From contig NZ_JAAMPT010000193.1 of the NCBI RefSeq assembly GCF_012911605.1, forward strand, positions 1-43,748: a stretch of DNA of 43,748 nt, written 5' to 3'. Shown in pieces: positions 34,564 to 43,748 of the stretch. The position numbers and the translations under genes were made by a program. This DNA comes from Flavobacterium solisilvae (GTDB taxonomy: Bacteria > Bacteroidota > Bacteroidia > Flavobacteriales > Flavobacteriaceae). The notes below the pieces were generated by a model. That model ran no database searches, was not told the origin of the DNA, and was given only the letters and a program-made list of their open reading frames with translations. Each line of letters begins with the position of its first letter. Positions within the stretch are counted from its first letter, which is position 1.

Positions 34564-37500
34564 ATGAAAAAACTACTACAAGCTCAACTTTTACTTTTAT
34601 TACTTTTAACTAGTGGTGTTGTTTATTCACAAGAAATAGAAATTCGTGGATTAGGCAATAACATTATTAATGATAACGACAATAGTCCTAGAACAGCCGA
34701 CGGAACAGATTTTGGTTCAACCGATTTTACTTCAGGTACAATAGCAATGACTTTTACTATTAGAAACATTGCAGCAGGCAACCTAAATTTAACTGGAAGT
34801 CCAAGAGTTGTAATTAGTGGAACAAATGCTGGAGATTTTACTGTAACAGCAATTCCATCAACACCAATTGCAAATGGAAATAGCACAACATTCGAAATAA
34901 CTTTTGACCCAAGTGCAACTGGTGTAAGAAATGCTACAATATCAATTGCAAATAACGATTCAAATGAAAATCCATATAATTTTTCAATCCGTGGAACGGG
35001 AACTTATCGAGAAATTGATGTGACTGGAAATTCAATAAGTATAGAAAATGGTGATACAACACCAATTGTAAACGATTGGACCTATTTTGGTATTTCTGAT
35101 GTGAACAATGGAACAATAGGAAGAACATTTACAATTAGAAATACTGGAACAGGAAATTTAACCATTTCAAATCCTACAATTTCTGGAACAAATGCTTCTG
35201 ATTTTACAGTCACAACAAATCCTAGTTCAACAACAATTGGCTCCAACACTTCAAGAACTTTTGTTATTACTTTTAATCCAAGCGACATTGGTCTTAGAAA
35301 TGCAATCGTAACAATTAGCAACAATGATGCTGACGAAAATCCATACATATATCATATCCAAGGCGAAGGAACAAATCCAGAAATTAACATAACAGGAAAT
35401 GGAATAAACATAACCGATAATGATACATCTCCAGCGGCAAATGATGGAACTGATTTTGGGAACACTGATGTTAATTTCCAAACAAAATCTCAAACTTTCA
35501 TTATTGAAAATTTAGGAACAACAACATTAACTATTTCAAATCCTACAATCACAGGAACCAATTCCTCTGAATTTGAAATAACCACATTTCCTGCAACACT
35601 TATTATTGCTCCTGGAAGTAGCACTAGTTTTGTAGTAACGTTTGATCCTGTAGCAACAAGCACTCGAAACGCAACAATAAACATTATAAATAATGACGGA
35701 AATGAAAATCCATATAATTTCAATATTAGAGGAACAGGAACAAATGCGGAAATTGATATAAAAGGAAATACTGTTTCGATTGCAAATGGTGACAACACGC
35801 CTTTACTTAACGATTGGACAAATTTTGGCTCAATAAATTTTGGTAGCGGCACCATCAGCAGAGTGTTTACAATTGACAACCTAGGTACAACATCGCTTAC
35901 CATTGCCAATCCAACTATTTCGGGAGCAAATCCAAGTGATTTTAGCATAACCGCAAACCCAACAGGAACGACAATTAATGCTAGTGCAAACAGAACCTTC
36001 ACTGTTCGATTTAACCCAACATCTATTGGAATAAAAACAGCTACGATCACGCTAACAAATAGCGATTTTAACGAAAATCCATACACTTTTACCGTTCAAG
36101 GTTTTGCTTCAAATGCTGAAATCAATGTAACTGGTAACGGAAACTCGATTGTTAGTGGTGATACAACTCCTGCTATTGCAGACAATACCGATTTCGATAC
36201 TGTTTTATTAACAAATAACTCCTCAAGAACATTCATTATTCAAAACACTGGAACAACCGATTTAACGATTTCAACTCCAGTTATATCAGGAATAAACGCT
36301 GCTGATTATACAATCACAACAAGTCCATCATTAGTTATTCCAGGTGGTGGAAATACTACATTAACTATTCTTTTTACTCCGAGCAATTTAGGCCAACGAA
36401 ATGCAACTATTACCATTGCAAATGATGACTTTGACGAAAATCCATATGTTTTTTCAATCCATGGTTATGGCGATATTGATACCGATGGAGATGGAATTCC
36501 TAACAACAAAGATACCGATGATGATAATGATGGAATTACAGATATTATTGAGTGTAGCACTTGTTTAAGCGATCCTTTTCAAAATGGAAATTTTGAAACT
36601 CCTGTAATTCCAGCTTCAAGTTTTGCAATTTTACCAACGACTAGCGTTACAGGTTGGCAAACTAGTGCTGAAAATTTTATTGAAATCTGGAGTTCAGGTT
36701 TTAATGGTGTTCCAGCCGCAGTTGGAAATCAGTTTGCCGAACTCAACGCAAATATTCCAGGTATTTTATATCAGACTTTTTGTTTAAATGGTTCTGGAGG
36801 AACAATCAACTGGTCAATCAAACATAGAGGTCGTGGTGGTGTCGATCAGGCTTTTGTAAAATTTGGACCAACTTTGGCTGGAGCAATTGCTTCAACTCCA
36901 ATTGTTACAATGGTTGACGGAACATCTGCCTGGGGAACATATTCTGGAGTTTACAATATTCCACCAGGACAAGCTCAAATTGTCTTAACATTCCAAGCAG
37001 GTTATACTGGCTCTGGAAGTGCTTCCGTAGGAAATTTTATTGATGATGTACAAATCGTAATTAATCAAAATTGTGTTGACTCTGATGGAGATGGAATTCC
37101 GGATATTGTTGATCTTGACGATGATAACGATGGTATTCCAGATATTGAAGAAGCTGGTTTCAAAATCTACAGCAATAAAAAATCAACTATGGATATGAGC
37201 AGTTCAACCACTTGGATTGATGCTAATGGAAACGGGATGAACGACTACATTGATGCAATGATTGCCAATGGAACTTATGTAATTCCAAATACTGATGGCG
37301 ATTCAAGACGTGATTATCTTGACCTTGACAGCGACAACGACAGTATTTTTGACGTTGATGAAGCTGGTTTATTCAATGGCGATGGTGATATTAATGGCGA
37401 TGGAGTTGGTGATTTATTAGACTCTGATGGTGATGGAATATTAGACTTATATGACAACTTTGTTGGATATGGAACCATAAATAGAGATTATGCCCAAGAC

Positions 37501-40200
37501 ACTGATGGCGATGGAATTGAAGACTTTAGAGAACTTGATTCTAATAACGATGGAGTTTTTGATATTGCGGGAACTTTATATGCTAATCTTGACGCCAATA
37601 ACGATGGATTAATCGATGGAACGACTGACATTGACAAAGATGGTATCATGGATGCATTTGATACTGATACTACCAAAAAAGGTTCGCCACGAGATTTAAA
37701 CAGAAAACTATACCTTGATTTTGACGGAAGAAACGATTATGCCGAAGATTCTCAACTATTGGCAGGTTTACCTAGCGCAACTTTAATGGCTTGGATTGAT
37801 TTAAATAGCAGTTTCAACTCTGTTGGTGTTATCGTTGGTCAAGAGAAATTCAACATTAGAATTTTAAACACAAAAAGACTCCGAGCAACAGTTAACGGAA
37901 AAAGTTTAGATTTTTCAACACCTTTAGGAACTGCTAGATGGTATCATGTTGGTGCAGTTTTAGGAAACGGAGAATTGAAATTATATCTAAATGGAGCTTT
38001 GGTTGCTACTAGAACTTTGGACGAAGTAATTCAGGCGGATGCAACCAAATTAACCATTGGAAAAAATCCTGTTTCAATGACTAACTTTTTCAAAGGTAAA
38101 ATCGACGAAGTTAGAGTATTCAACACGGCTTTAACTGACCAGCAATTCCAAAGAATGGTTTATCAAGAAATTGAAAACAATGCTTCAGAAGTTAGAGGTG
38201 TTATCGTTCCTAAAAATATCGGTTCTCTTCCGTTTGCTAATTTGTTACGATACTACAGAATGGATACATTTAAAGATGATATCATTGATAATTTAACTAC
38301 TCCAACGGTTGATGTTTTAACAGGTATGAAAATGTACAACCACAAAGTAATTAATTACCAACAAGCTCCAATGCCATTTATAACTAGAACGACTGGAAAT
38401 TTTGCAACAGCAGTTCACGATTCTTCCAAAGACATTAGAGGTTTAGATATTATGGATCAAGATTGGTCAATTGTTCAAGTAAATCACAACATTACCGAAA
38501 CGAGTAACAATGTAGATTTAGCGATGTTTGTTGATTCTTCTGTTACTATAAAAATGAATAACGATACTAAAATCCAAAACGATTGGTATTTAAAATTAGA
38601 TGGAAAAATTGACCTTACTGGAAAATCTCAATTGGTTCAAAGCGCTAATTCTGAACTTGCTGCTACAAGTTCAGGTCATATCGAAAGAGATCAACAAGGA
38701 CAAACCAATAAATTCAATTACAACTATTGGTCATCGCCAGTAAGTTCTATCAATAATACCTCTATCAATCATGGTTATACGGTATCTGGCGTGATGAAAG
38801 ACGGAACAAACCCTGACGATATTAAAAATATTTTATGGACAAATAGCACTAATAGTGTTGTTTCAACTCCAATAAAACTAAGTAGCTACTGGATTTATAA
38901 ATATCAAAATGCCAGCAATAACTACTATAACTGGATTTCAGTTGGACAAAACGGAACGTTACTTGCTGGACAAGGTTATACTTTAAAAGGAAGCAGTGCT
39001 GCAACACCTGACCAAAATTATACTTTTGTAGGAAAACCAAATAACGGAACCATTACAGCAACCGTTGGTGCAAACAATTTATTATTGGCTGGAAATCCAT
39101 ATCCATCCGCTATTGATGCCGATGAGTTTATTAGAGATAATCTAGCATCAACCACTGGAGTTCTTCAATTTTGGGAACATTACAGCACTAATAATTCCCA
39201 TGTTACTGCCGAATATCAAGGTGGATATGCTACTCGAACTTTGGTTGGAGGAACAATTCCGGTTGCACCCGAAATTATTAGTGGTTTAGGTTCAAGCACA
39301 AGAATTCCAGGAAGGTTTATTCCGGTTGGACAAGGATTCTTTATCGCAGGTTCAAGTTCTGGTGGAACATTAACTTTTGAAAACGACCAACGTATTTTTG
39401 TAAAAGAAAACAATGTTGATTCTAATATTATGTTTAGAACAAATGCGACAACTGCCGAAAATACTGTTCCTATCACCAATCAAGAAGATACTTTTGACAA
39501 CGAAGAACAATTTATGAAATTAAAATTAGGTCATTTTGCTGGCGCAAATAGATATCACCGTCAAATATTAATCGGATTTATGAATGAACATGCTGATAAC
39601 ACCATCAATCCGGGTTATGATGCGATTTCAACAGATAATCTTTCCAATGATATGTATTTTATAAATGGAACTGCTAAATTAAATATCCAAGGCGAAGGTT
39701 TCTTCAACGAAAACAATATTTATCCTTTGGGAGTGAAAAATGCTGTTGCTGGAAACGTGGATTTTGCACTAGACAGCAAAGAAAATTTCCCTGAAAATCA
39801 AGCCATTTACATCCATGACAATGTTACCAATACGTATCATGACATCAACCAAAATGTGGCTACAATTAATCTTCCAGCAGGAACATTTTTAGATCGATTT
39901 TCGCTTCGATTTAAAAATACGGAAGCATTAAATGTGGATGAAAATAATATCGAAAGTGGCATTCTTATTTTGCATAATCACGATAGCAATATACTTACTA
40001 TCAAAAATCAATTATTGGAAACCACAGCAAAATCAGTAGCGTTATTCAATCTTTTAGGGCAACAAATCACTACTTGGAATGTTGAAAACCGTGACCAAAC
40101 CAACATCGAATTGCCAATTTCAGATGTTAGTACTGGAACTTACATTGTAAAAGTATTAACCGATAACGGTAACCTGAGCAAGAAAATTTTAATTAAATAG
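34564..40200 (+). CDS. Giant T9SS-secreted protein with choice-of-anchor D, TSP3 and LamG-like modules
   Basis: An 1878-residue secreted protein with a signal peptide (MKKLLQAQLLLLLLLTSGVVYSQ). Five choice-of-anchor D/ASH-like repeats of about 120 residues occupy 25-640. Each opens with (E/A)I.(I/V).GN and a D..P..D.T.FG segment and closes with NDSNENPY.F.I.G. Thrombospondin type-3-like Ca-binding repeats (DTDGDGIPNNKDTDDDNDGI) flank a beta-sandwich region (about 665-820, TGWQTSAENFIEIW) and continue to about 1045. A LamG/concanavalin-like domain follows (LYLDFDGRNDYAEDSQLL). The last 70 residues (from LTIKNQL to KKILIK) are a type-A T9SS sorting domain. It is probably a surface or extracellular adhesin; the ligand is unknown. 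It is a single-gene unit ending in a bidirectional terminator. Confidence 0.93.
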   Translation: MKKLLQAQLLLLLLLTSGVVYSQEIEIRGLGNNIINDNDNSPRTADGTDFGSTDFTSGTIAMTFTIRNIAAGNLNLTGSPRVVISGTNAGDFTVTAIPSTPIANGNSTTFEITFDPSATGVRNATISIANNDSNENPYNFSIRGTGTYREIDVTGNSISIENGDTTPIVNDWTYFGISDVNNGTIGRTFTIRNTGTGNLTISNPTISGTNASDFTVTTNPSSTTIGSNTSRTFVITFNPSDIGLRNAIVTISNNDADENPYIYHIQGEGTNPEINITGNGINITDNDTSPAANDGTDFGNTDVNFQTKSQTFIIENLGTTTLTISNPTITGTNSSEFEITTFPATLIIAPGSSTSFVVTFDPVATSTRNATINIINNDGNENPYNFNIRGTGTNAEIDIKGNTVSIANGDNTPLLNDWTNFGSINFGSGTISRVFTIDNLGTTSLTIANPTISGANPSDFSITANPTGTTINASANRTFTVRFNPTSIGIKTATITLTNSDFNENPYTFTVQGFASNAEINVTGNGNSIVSGDTTPAIADNTDFDTVLLTNNSSRTFIIQNTGTTDLTISTPVISGINAADYTITTSPSLVIPGGGNTTLTILFTPSNLGQRNATITIANDDFDENPYVFSIHGYGDIDTDGDGIPNNKDTDDDNDGITDIIECSTCLSDPFQNGNFETPVIPASSFAILPTTSVTGWQTSAENFIEIWSSGFNGVPAAVGNQFAELNANIPGILYQTFCLNGSGGTINWSIKHRGRGGVDQAFVKFGPTLAGAIASTPIVTMVDGTSAWGTYSGVYNIPPGQAQIVLTFQAGYTGSGSASVGNFIDDVQIVINQNCVDSDGDGIPDIVDLDDDNDGIPDIEEAGFKIYSNKKSTMDMSSSTTWIDANGNGMNDYIDAMIANGTYVIPNTDGDSRRDYLDLDSDNDSIFDVDEAGLFNGDGDINGDGVGDLLDSDGDGILDLYDNFVGYGTINRDYAQDTDGDGIEDFRELDSNNDGVFDIAGTLYANLDANNDGLIDGTTDIDKDGIMDAFDTDTTKKGSPRDLNRKLYLDFDGRNDYAEDSQLLAGLPSATLMAWIDLNSSFNSVGVIVGQEKFNIRILNTKRLRATVNGKSLDFSTPLGTARWYHVGAVLGNGELKLYLNGALVATRTLDEVIQADATKLTIGKNPVSMTNFFKGKIDEVRVFNTALTDQQFQRMVYQEIENNASEVRGVIVPKNIGSLPFANLLRYYRMDTFKDDIIDNLTTPTVDVLTGMKMYNHKVINYQQAPMPFITRTTGNFATAVHDSSKDIRGLDIMDQDWSIVQVNHNITETSNNVDLAMFVDSSVTIKMNNDTKIQNDWYLKLDGKIDLTGKSQLVQSANSELAATSSGHIERDQQGQTNKFNYNYWSSPVSSINNTSINHGYTVSGVMKDGTNPDDIKNILWTNSTNSVVSTPIKLSSYWIYKYQNASNNYYNWISVGQNGTLLAGQGYTLKGSSAATPDQNYTFVGKPNNGTITATVGANNLLLAGNPYPSAIDADEFIRDNLASTTGVLQFWEHYSTNNSHVTAEYQGGYATRTLVGGTIPVAPEIISGLGSSTRIPGRFIPVGQGFFIAGSSSGGTLTFENDQRIFVKENNVDSNIMFRTNATTAENTVPITNQEDTFDNEEQFMKLKLGHFAGANRYHRQILIGFMNEHADNTINPGYDAISTDNLSNDMYFINGTAKLNIQGEGFFNENNIYPLGVKNAVAGNVDFALDSKENFPENQAIYIHDNVTNTYHDINQNVATINLPAGTFLDRFSLRFKNTEALNVDENNIESGILILHNHDSNILTIKNQLLETTAKSVALFNLLGQQITTWNVENRDQTNIELPISDVSTGTYIVKVLTDNGNLSKKILIK

Positions 40201-40230
40201 TTTTTTTATAAGTTTTGACACCCCAAATCT

Positions 40231-40258
40231 AAAAACTCCCTTTCGGGAGTTTTTTTTA
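40231..40258. terminator. Bidirectional terminator between the surface protein and hisS
   Basis: AAAACTCCC and GGGAGTTTT form a short strong stem with loop TTTC, with T runs on both sides. Confidence 0.88.
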
Positions 40259-41998
40259 TTTAAGTTTTGCAGTAAAATCTGTTAGTGACATTTCCATTTG
40301 TTCACCCGAAACCAAGTTCTTTACAATAAACAAATCGCCATTTATTCCTTTAACGATAAACGGAATATTTCTCCTTTGTGCATGTTTAAACTGCTTATCT
40401 TCTTTAGCAGCATCAGGATACATTTCGGCTTTAACACCATTTTTTCTTAAAACAGTAATTGCTTTCATCGCTTCCAATGCTTGGCTTTCGCCTAAATTAA
40501 AAAACAAAACCTCTGTCGATACCGAAACCGTTTCTGGAAATAAATTCAATTCTTCCAAAACCAAATAAATTCGGTCCAAACCAAACGAAATCCCAACGCC
40601 ACTCAATTTACTTTTTGGATCAAAAATACCCGTCAAATCATCATATCTTCCGCCACCGCCAATCGAACCCATCGCAACACCTTCTGGAGCCGAAACTTCA
40701 AAAATTGCTCCAGTGTAATAATTTAATCCGCGAGCCAAAGTCACATCTAAATCTAAATTAGCTTGTTGCAAACCAAGATTCATTACGCTTTCACAAATAA
40801 AACGAAGCTCTTCAATTCCTTTCATCCCTTCTTCAGATGAAGAAAGTAATGTGGAAAGTTTTTCTAATTTCTCCTGAATACTTCCCGAAAAATGAAACAA
40901 CGGCTGCACTTTTTCCAACGCATTTTCAGCAATTCCTTTTTCAAGCATTTCTTTTTTTACGCCTTCCTCGCCTATTTTGTCCAATTTATCCAAAGCCACC
41001 GTAAAATCAATCAGTTTATCCGAAGCACCAATCACTTCCGCAATTCCCGATAATATTTTTCGATTATTGATTTTAATCGTAACGCCATTCAAACCAAGAG
41101 TTGCAAAAACCGAATCGTATAATTGTACCAATTCTACTTCTTGCCAAAGCGAAGTAGAACCAACAACATCAGCATCACATTGATAAAATTCTCTAAATCT
41201 TCCTTTTTGAGGTCTATCTGCACGCCAAACGGGTTGAATTTGGTATCGCTTAAAAGGAAACTCAATTTCATTCTGATGTTGAACAACATATCGCGCAAAC
41301 GGAACGGTTAAATCGTAACGAAGTGCTTTTTCGGAGATTTGCGGAGTCAAATACTTCACATTTATATTTAAAAACCATTTCCCAATAACTTCCGTTGTCT
41401 TCTTTGACACGAAGTTATTTACACTTTTATTCGAATTTGGATCACAATCAGAACAATTTAACAAAGCCTTGAACAAAATTTTTTCTTTCAAAAACTTACT
41501 TTTCTTCATTAAATCAATCTCTTTCTGAATTATATCAAATAACTCTTTTGAATAAAAATTAGCAAGTTTATTTTCTTTAAAAAAGCGTACGTTAAGTTGC
41601 TCAACAATTCTATCAATAAAATCCGAATCAAAAAGTTTTACGAATAATCTATTTCTTCTAAAAGAATTTTCATTATCTGACTCTCTGTAATTATCATTTA
41701 ATTTATTACTCAATTCAATCATCAACTCACTGAAAATCTTTTTAATATGCACTTCAAGAACTGAGATGTAATTCTCCAAATAATCTCCCGAATTCAATAT
41801 CTTAAAAATCAAACGATCGCCTTCTTCACCATATTTTCCCATCAAGGTTTCAGAGTTTTCAAACGTTGGCGTTTCTATCGGTTGATAACCAAATTTCTCA
41901 AAATGCGAACGCATAATCGACATGATATAATTACGTTTTGAAACCTCAACCGGTGAAAAATCTCTTGTGCCTTTTGGAATACTTGGTTTTTGTGCCAT
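40256..41998 (-). CDS. hisS: Histidyl-tRNA synthetase with an unusual ~120-residue insertion
   Basis: A 580-residue class II synthetase charging tRNA-His. The N-terminus PKGTRDFSP and motif 1 region are normal. The catalytic TVPFARYV, motif 2 [27 protein letters not shown], the HisA motif [23 protein letters not shown] and motif 3 [12 protein letters not shown] are intact, so the enzyme should be active. The anticodon-binding domain is complete at the end. Between [16 protein letters not shown] (residue 71) and [10 protein letters not shown] (residue 221) lie about 149 residues, where related enzymes usually have 20-45. The insert is Lys/Asn/Phe-rich, mostly helical, with CSDC at 182-185. It is in frame and lacks intein splice residues. 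Confidence 0.95.
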   Translation of the reverse strand: MAQKPSIPKGTRDFSPVEVSKRNYIMSIMRSHFEKFGYQPIETPTFENSETLMGKYGEEGDRLIFKILNSGDYLENYISVLEVHIKKIFSELMIELSNKLNDNYRESDNENSFRRNRLFVKLFDSDFIDRIVEQLNVRFFKENKLANFYSKELFDIIQKEIDLMKKSKFLKEKILFKALLNCSDCDPNSNKSVNNFVSKKTTEVIGKWFLNINVKYLTPQISEKALRYDLTVPFARYVVQHQNEIEFPFKRYQIQPVWRADRPQKGRFREFYQCDADVVGSTSLWQEVELVQLYDSVFATLGLNGVTIKINNRKILSGIAEVIGASDKLIDFTVALDKLDKIGEEGVKKEMLEKGIAENALEKVQPLFHFSGSIQEKLEKLSTLLSSSEEGMKGIEELRFICESVMNLGLQQANLDLDVTLARGLNYYTGAIFEVSAPEGVAMGSIGGGGRYDDLTGIFDPKSKLSGVGISFGLDRIYLVLEELNLFPETVSVSTEVLFFNLGESQALEAMKAITVLRKNGVKAEMYPDAAKEDKQFKHAQRRNIPFIVKGINGDLFIVKNLVSGEQMEMSLTDFTAKLK

Positions 41999-42223
41999 TT
42001 TAATATTAAATTTTAGATTTTAAATATTTGATATAAGATATCTAATATTATTCCGCAAATATCATAATTTCTAAACCATTTTTAAATCTTTTCTTTTAGA
42101 TTTGATTTTAAAATATAAATTTTTATTCTCAAAAAACTCAAACTTCCATCTTCTAACTTCCAACTCCCAACTTTTTTTTAAAACCTTGTAACAAAAGCTG
42201 TATTTTAGTGTCAAATTTGCATT

Positions 42224-43468
42224 ATGCTAGGACTATTTAGAGAAAATATAAAAGTAGCTTTGGGTTCCATCCGAACACAATTGCTTCGAACAGTGTTAAC
42301 TATTGTTATCATTGCTATTGGAATTACGGCTTTGGTTGGTATTTTAACCATCGTTACCGCTATTGATTACAATATGAATTCCAGTTTCGCTTCAATGGGT
42401 TCCAATACCTTCAACATCAACCGCTATGAAAACGCAACCCGAAGAAGCGGCGGAAATGAAGTAGAAAAGATTAACCCAATTATTTCCTACCCACAAGCCA
42501 AAGCATTCAAAGAAAACTACAAATATCCGTTAACCAATACATCAGTTTCATTTACGGCAACAACAACTGCCGAAGTAAAATACGAAAACAAAAAAACCGA
42601 TCCCGAAATTTCCGTTCTTGGTGTAGATGAAATCTTTGTTCAAAACTCGGGTTTAGAAATAGAAAACGGCAGAAATTTTACCGTTTTCGATATCAATAAT
42701 AATGCTTACGCATGCGTTATTGGTTCCGATTTTGCTTCAAAAGGCATATTCAAAGATGTAAATCCAATAGACAAAATCATTTCCATTCGTGGTGCAAAGT
42801 TCAGAGTAATTGGTGTTTTAAAAGAAAAAGGTTCCACTTTTGGCAACAGTCAAGATTTGAGAGTTTTAATACCAATTCAAGTGGCGCGTTCTATGTTTTC
42901 AATGCCTAATGTAAATTACACTATTAGCACCATGGTTGACAAAAAAGAACTTTTAAATGAAGCTGTTGACAATGCAACAATCACGATGCGAAAAGTGAGA
43001 AAACTAAATCCAGTAGAAGAAAACAACTTCGGAATTTCAAAAAGCGAAGATTTAGCCAACCGTATTGCCGAAATGACTGGCGTTTTAAACATGTCGGCTT
43101 GGGTTATGGGAATTATTACTATTCTTGGTTCATCGATTGCGCTGATGAATATTATGATTGTATCTGTAACCGAAAGAACTCGTGAAATTGGCGTTAGAAA
43201 AGCATTAGGTGCGAAAAAAAGTACCATTGCTACTCAATTTTTCATAGAAACTTTAACCATTGGACAACTTGGTGGATTATTTGGAATTATCCTCGGAATT
43301 TTGATTGGCTATCTAATTTGTCTTGCCGCAGGTTGGTTATTTATTATTCCATGGCAAGCTATTTTTGCAGCCGTTGTAACTAGTTTTATTGTTGCTGTCG
43401 TTTCGGGTTCGTATCCAGCGATAAAAGCATCAAAATTAGATCCAATTGAAGCGTTGCGTTATGAATAA
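42224..43468 (+). CDS. MacB/FtsX-type ABC transporter permease
   Basis: A 414-residue membrane protein with the MacB-family plan. An N-terminal transmembrane helix (LRTVLTIVIIAIGITALVGILTIV) is followed by a large periplasmic domain (about 50-275), then three helices of the FtsX domain (LNMSAWVMGIITILGSSIALMNIMIV and two more) around the conserved TERTREIGVRKALGAKKSTI coupling motif. The end reads SKLDPIEALRYE. It belongs to ATPase-driven exporters; the ATPase partner is not in the window. A terminator lies at 43491-43516. Confidence 0.9.
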   Translation: MLGLFRENIKVALGSIRTQLLRTVLTIVIIAIGITALVGILTIVTAIDYNMNSSFASMGSNTFNINRYENATRRSGGNEVEKINPIISYPQAKAFKENYKYPLTNTSVSFTATTTAEVKYENKKTDPEISVLGVDEIFVQNSGLEIENGRNFTVFDINNNAYACVIGSDFASKGIFKDVNPIDKIISIRGAKFRVIGVLKEKGSTFGNSQDLRVLIPIQVARSMFSMPNVNYTISTMVDKKELLNEAVDNATITMRKVRKLNPVEENNFGISKSEDLANRIAEMTGVLNMSAWVMGIITILGSSIALMNIMIVSVTERTREIGVRKALGAKKSTIATQFFIETLTIGQLGGLFGIILGILIGYLICLAAGWLFIIPWQAIFAAVVTSFIVAVVSGSYPAIKASKLDPIEALRYE

Positions 43469-43490
43469 CGTTTGACAACTCATTATACTA

Positions 43491-43516
43491 AACCTCACAA
43501 CCGTGAGGTTTTTTTA
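43491..43516 (+). terminator. Terminator after the permease gene
   Basis: AACCTCAC (43491-43498) pairs with GTGAGGTT (43503-43510), followed by a T run. Confidence 0.9.
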
Positions 43517-43577
43517 TTACTAAAAATCAACGTCTCGTTTGTCATTCTTTTAATTATTCAACTTCTAGTTTGTCATT

Positions 43578-43745
43578 CCGTAGGAATCTCAAATAATGTT
43601 ATGAGATTCCTACGGACACGAGAGTTTTACTCCTTTAGATTTGTTTTAATAAATTTAGGTAAATTTAGAAAAGAGAAAAGTGTTTAAGTAAACTAACAAT
43701 TACTCCGAGTAAAACTCATAGTTCGATTAAGACTTAAACACTTTT
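43578..43745. repeat. Cluster of inverted repeats at the window end
   Basis: Three inverted pairs lie within about 170 bp: CCGTAGGAATCTCA/TGAGATTCCTACGG (43578-43591, 43602-43615); GAGTTTTACTC/GAGTAAAACTC (43622-43632, 43707-43717); and AAAAGTGTTTAAGT/ACTTAAACACTTTT (43676-43689, 43732-43745). GTCATTCCGTAGGAATCTC looks like a dispersed flavobacterial intergenic repeat. No gene is supported here. Confidence 0.6.
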
Positions 43746-43748
43746 GTC

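Noticed and set aside
35490..36086. 198-residue minus-strand ORF in the surface protein gene
   Set aside because: It mirrors the repetitive choice-of-anchor D modules and has no features of its own.
41339..41782. Intein in hisS
   Set aside because: The insert lacks a Cys/Ser start, the terminal His-Asn and a following nucleophile, and lacks intein blocks.
43472..43687. 71-residue ORF at the window end
   Set aside because: It runs through the terminator and the inverted-repeat cluster, so it is not credible as a gene.

Overview
The window comes from a flavobacterium-like member of the Bacteroidota. The evidence is the low GC, type-A C-terminal sorting domains for the type IX secretion system (T9SS), an SDDD-type lipoprotein export signal, promoters of the TTG/TANNTTTG type, no Shine-Dalgarno sequences, and typical core genes (guaA, pyrG, yidC, proC, mnmA, recQ, fmt, hisS, HU).

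Layout. Positions 1-16709 are core chromosome, mostly on the minus strand. They hold the N-terminal part of a large surface protein (1-1504); a MORN protein/mnmA/S8 protease/flavin oxidoreductase cluster (6340 down to 1823); a plus-strand fasciclin surface lipoprotein; proC; yidC; pyrG; and a guaA - LysM/receptor - OsmC - DUF3820 series. Positions 28058-43748 are again core: an AAA ATPase, recQ, fmt, HU, YqgE, a class IV aminotransferase, a START-like protein, tRNA-Met(CAU), a 1878-residue T9SS protein, hisS with an unusual insertion, and a MacB/FtsX-type permease.

Between them, about 16718-28040, lies an 11.3-kb integrative element. It is bounded by an 18-bp direct repeat, TGTGTTGCATGCGCAAAA, at 16700-16717 and 28040-28057. 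The repeat is the start-codon region of guaA, so the element entered at the 5' end of guaA, kept the protein intact and cut it from its own promoter region. A tyrosine recombinase sits at the distal end, and repeated GTGGG-containing motifs lie near both ends, like integrase arm sites. No conjugation or replication genes are visible.

The cargo starts with three tightly packed small ORFs and a GC-richer, multi-hairpin non-coding stretch of about 300 nt that looks like a structured RNA. It continues with an XRE repressor divergent from a lipoprotein across two palindromes, an orphan gene with a structured leader, and a small serine recombinase with an 11-bp inverted repeat at its promoter. The main cargo is a compact five-gene unit at 20838-25931: an XRE/controller-like regulator, an SMC/Rad50-like ATPase with two CxxC motifs, a small winged-helix-like protein, a PD-(D/E)XK nuclease-like effector and an N6A/N4C-type DNA methyltransferase. 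The order ATPase, middle component, nuclease resembles three-component ABC (ABC-3C/Lamassu-like) defence systems. The added methyltransferase and controller resemble restriction-modification. This hybrid is the best candidate for an undescribed system in the window. Its function is inferred from motifs and gene order only.
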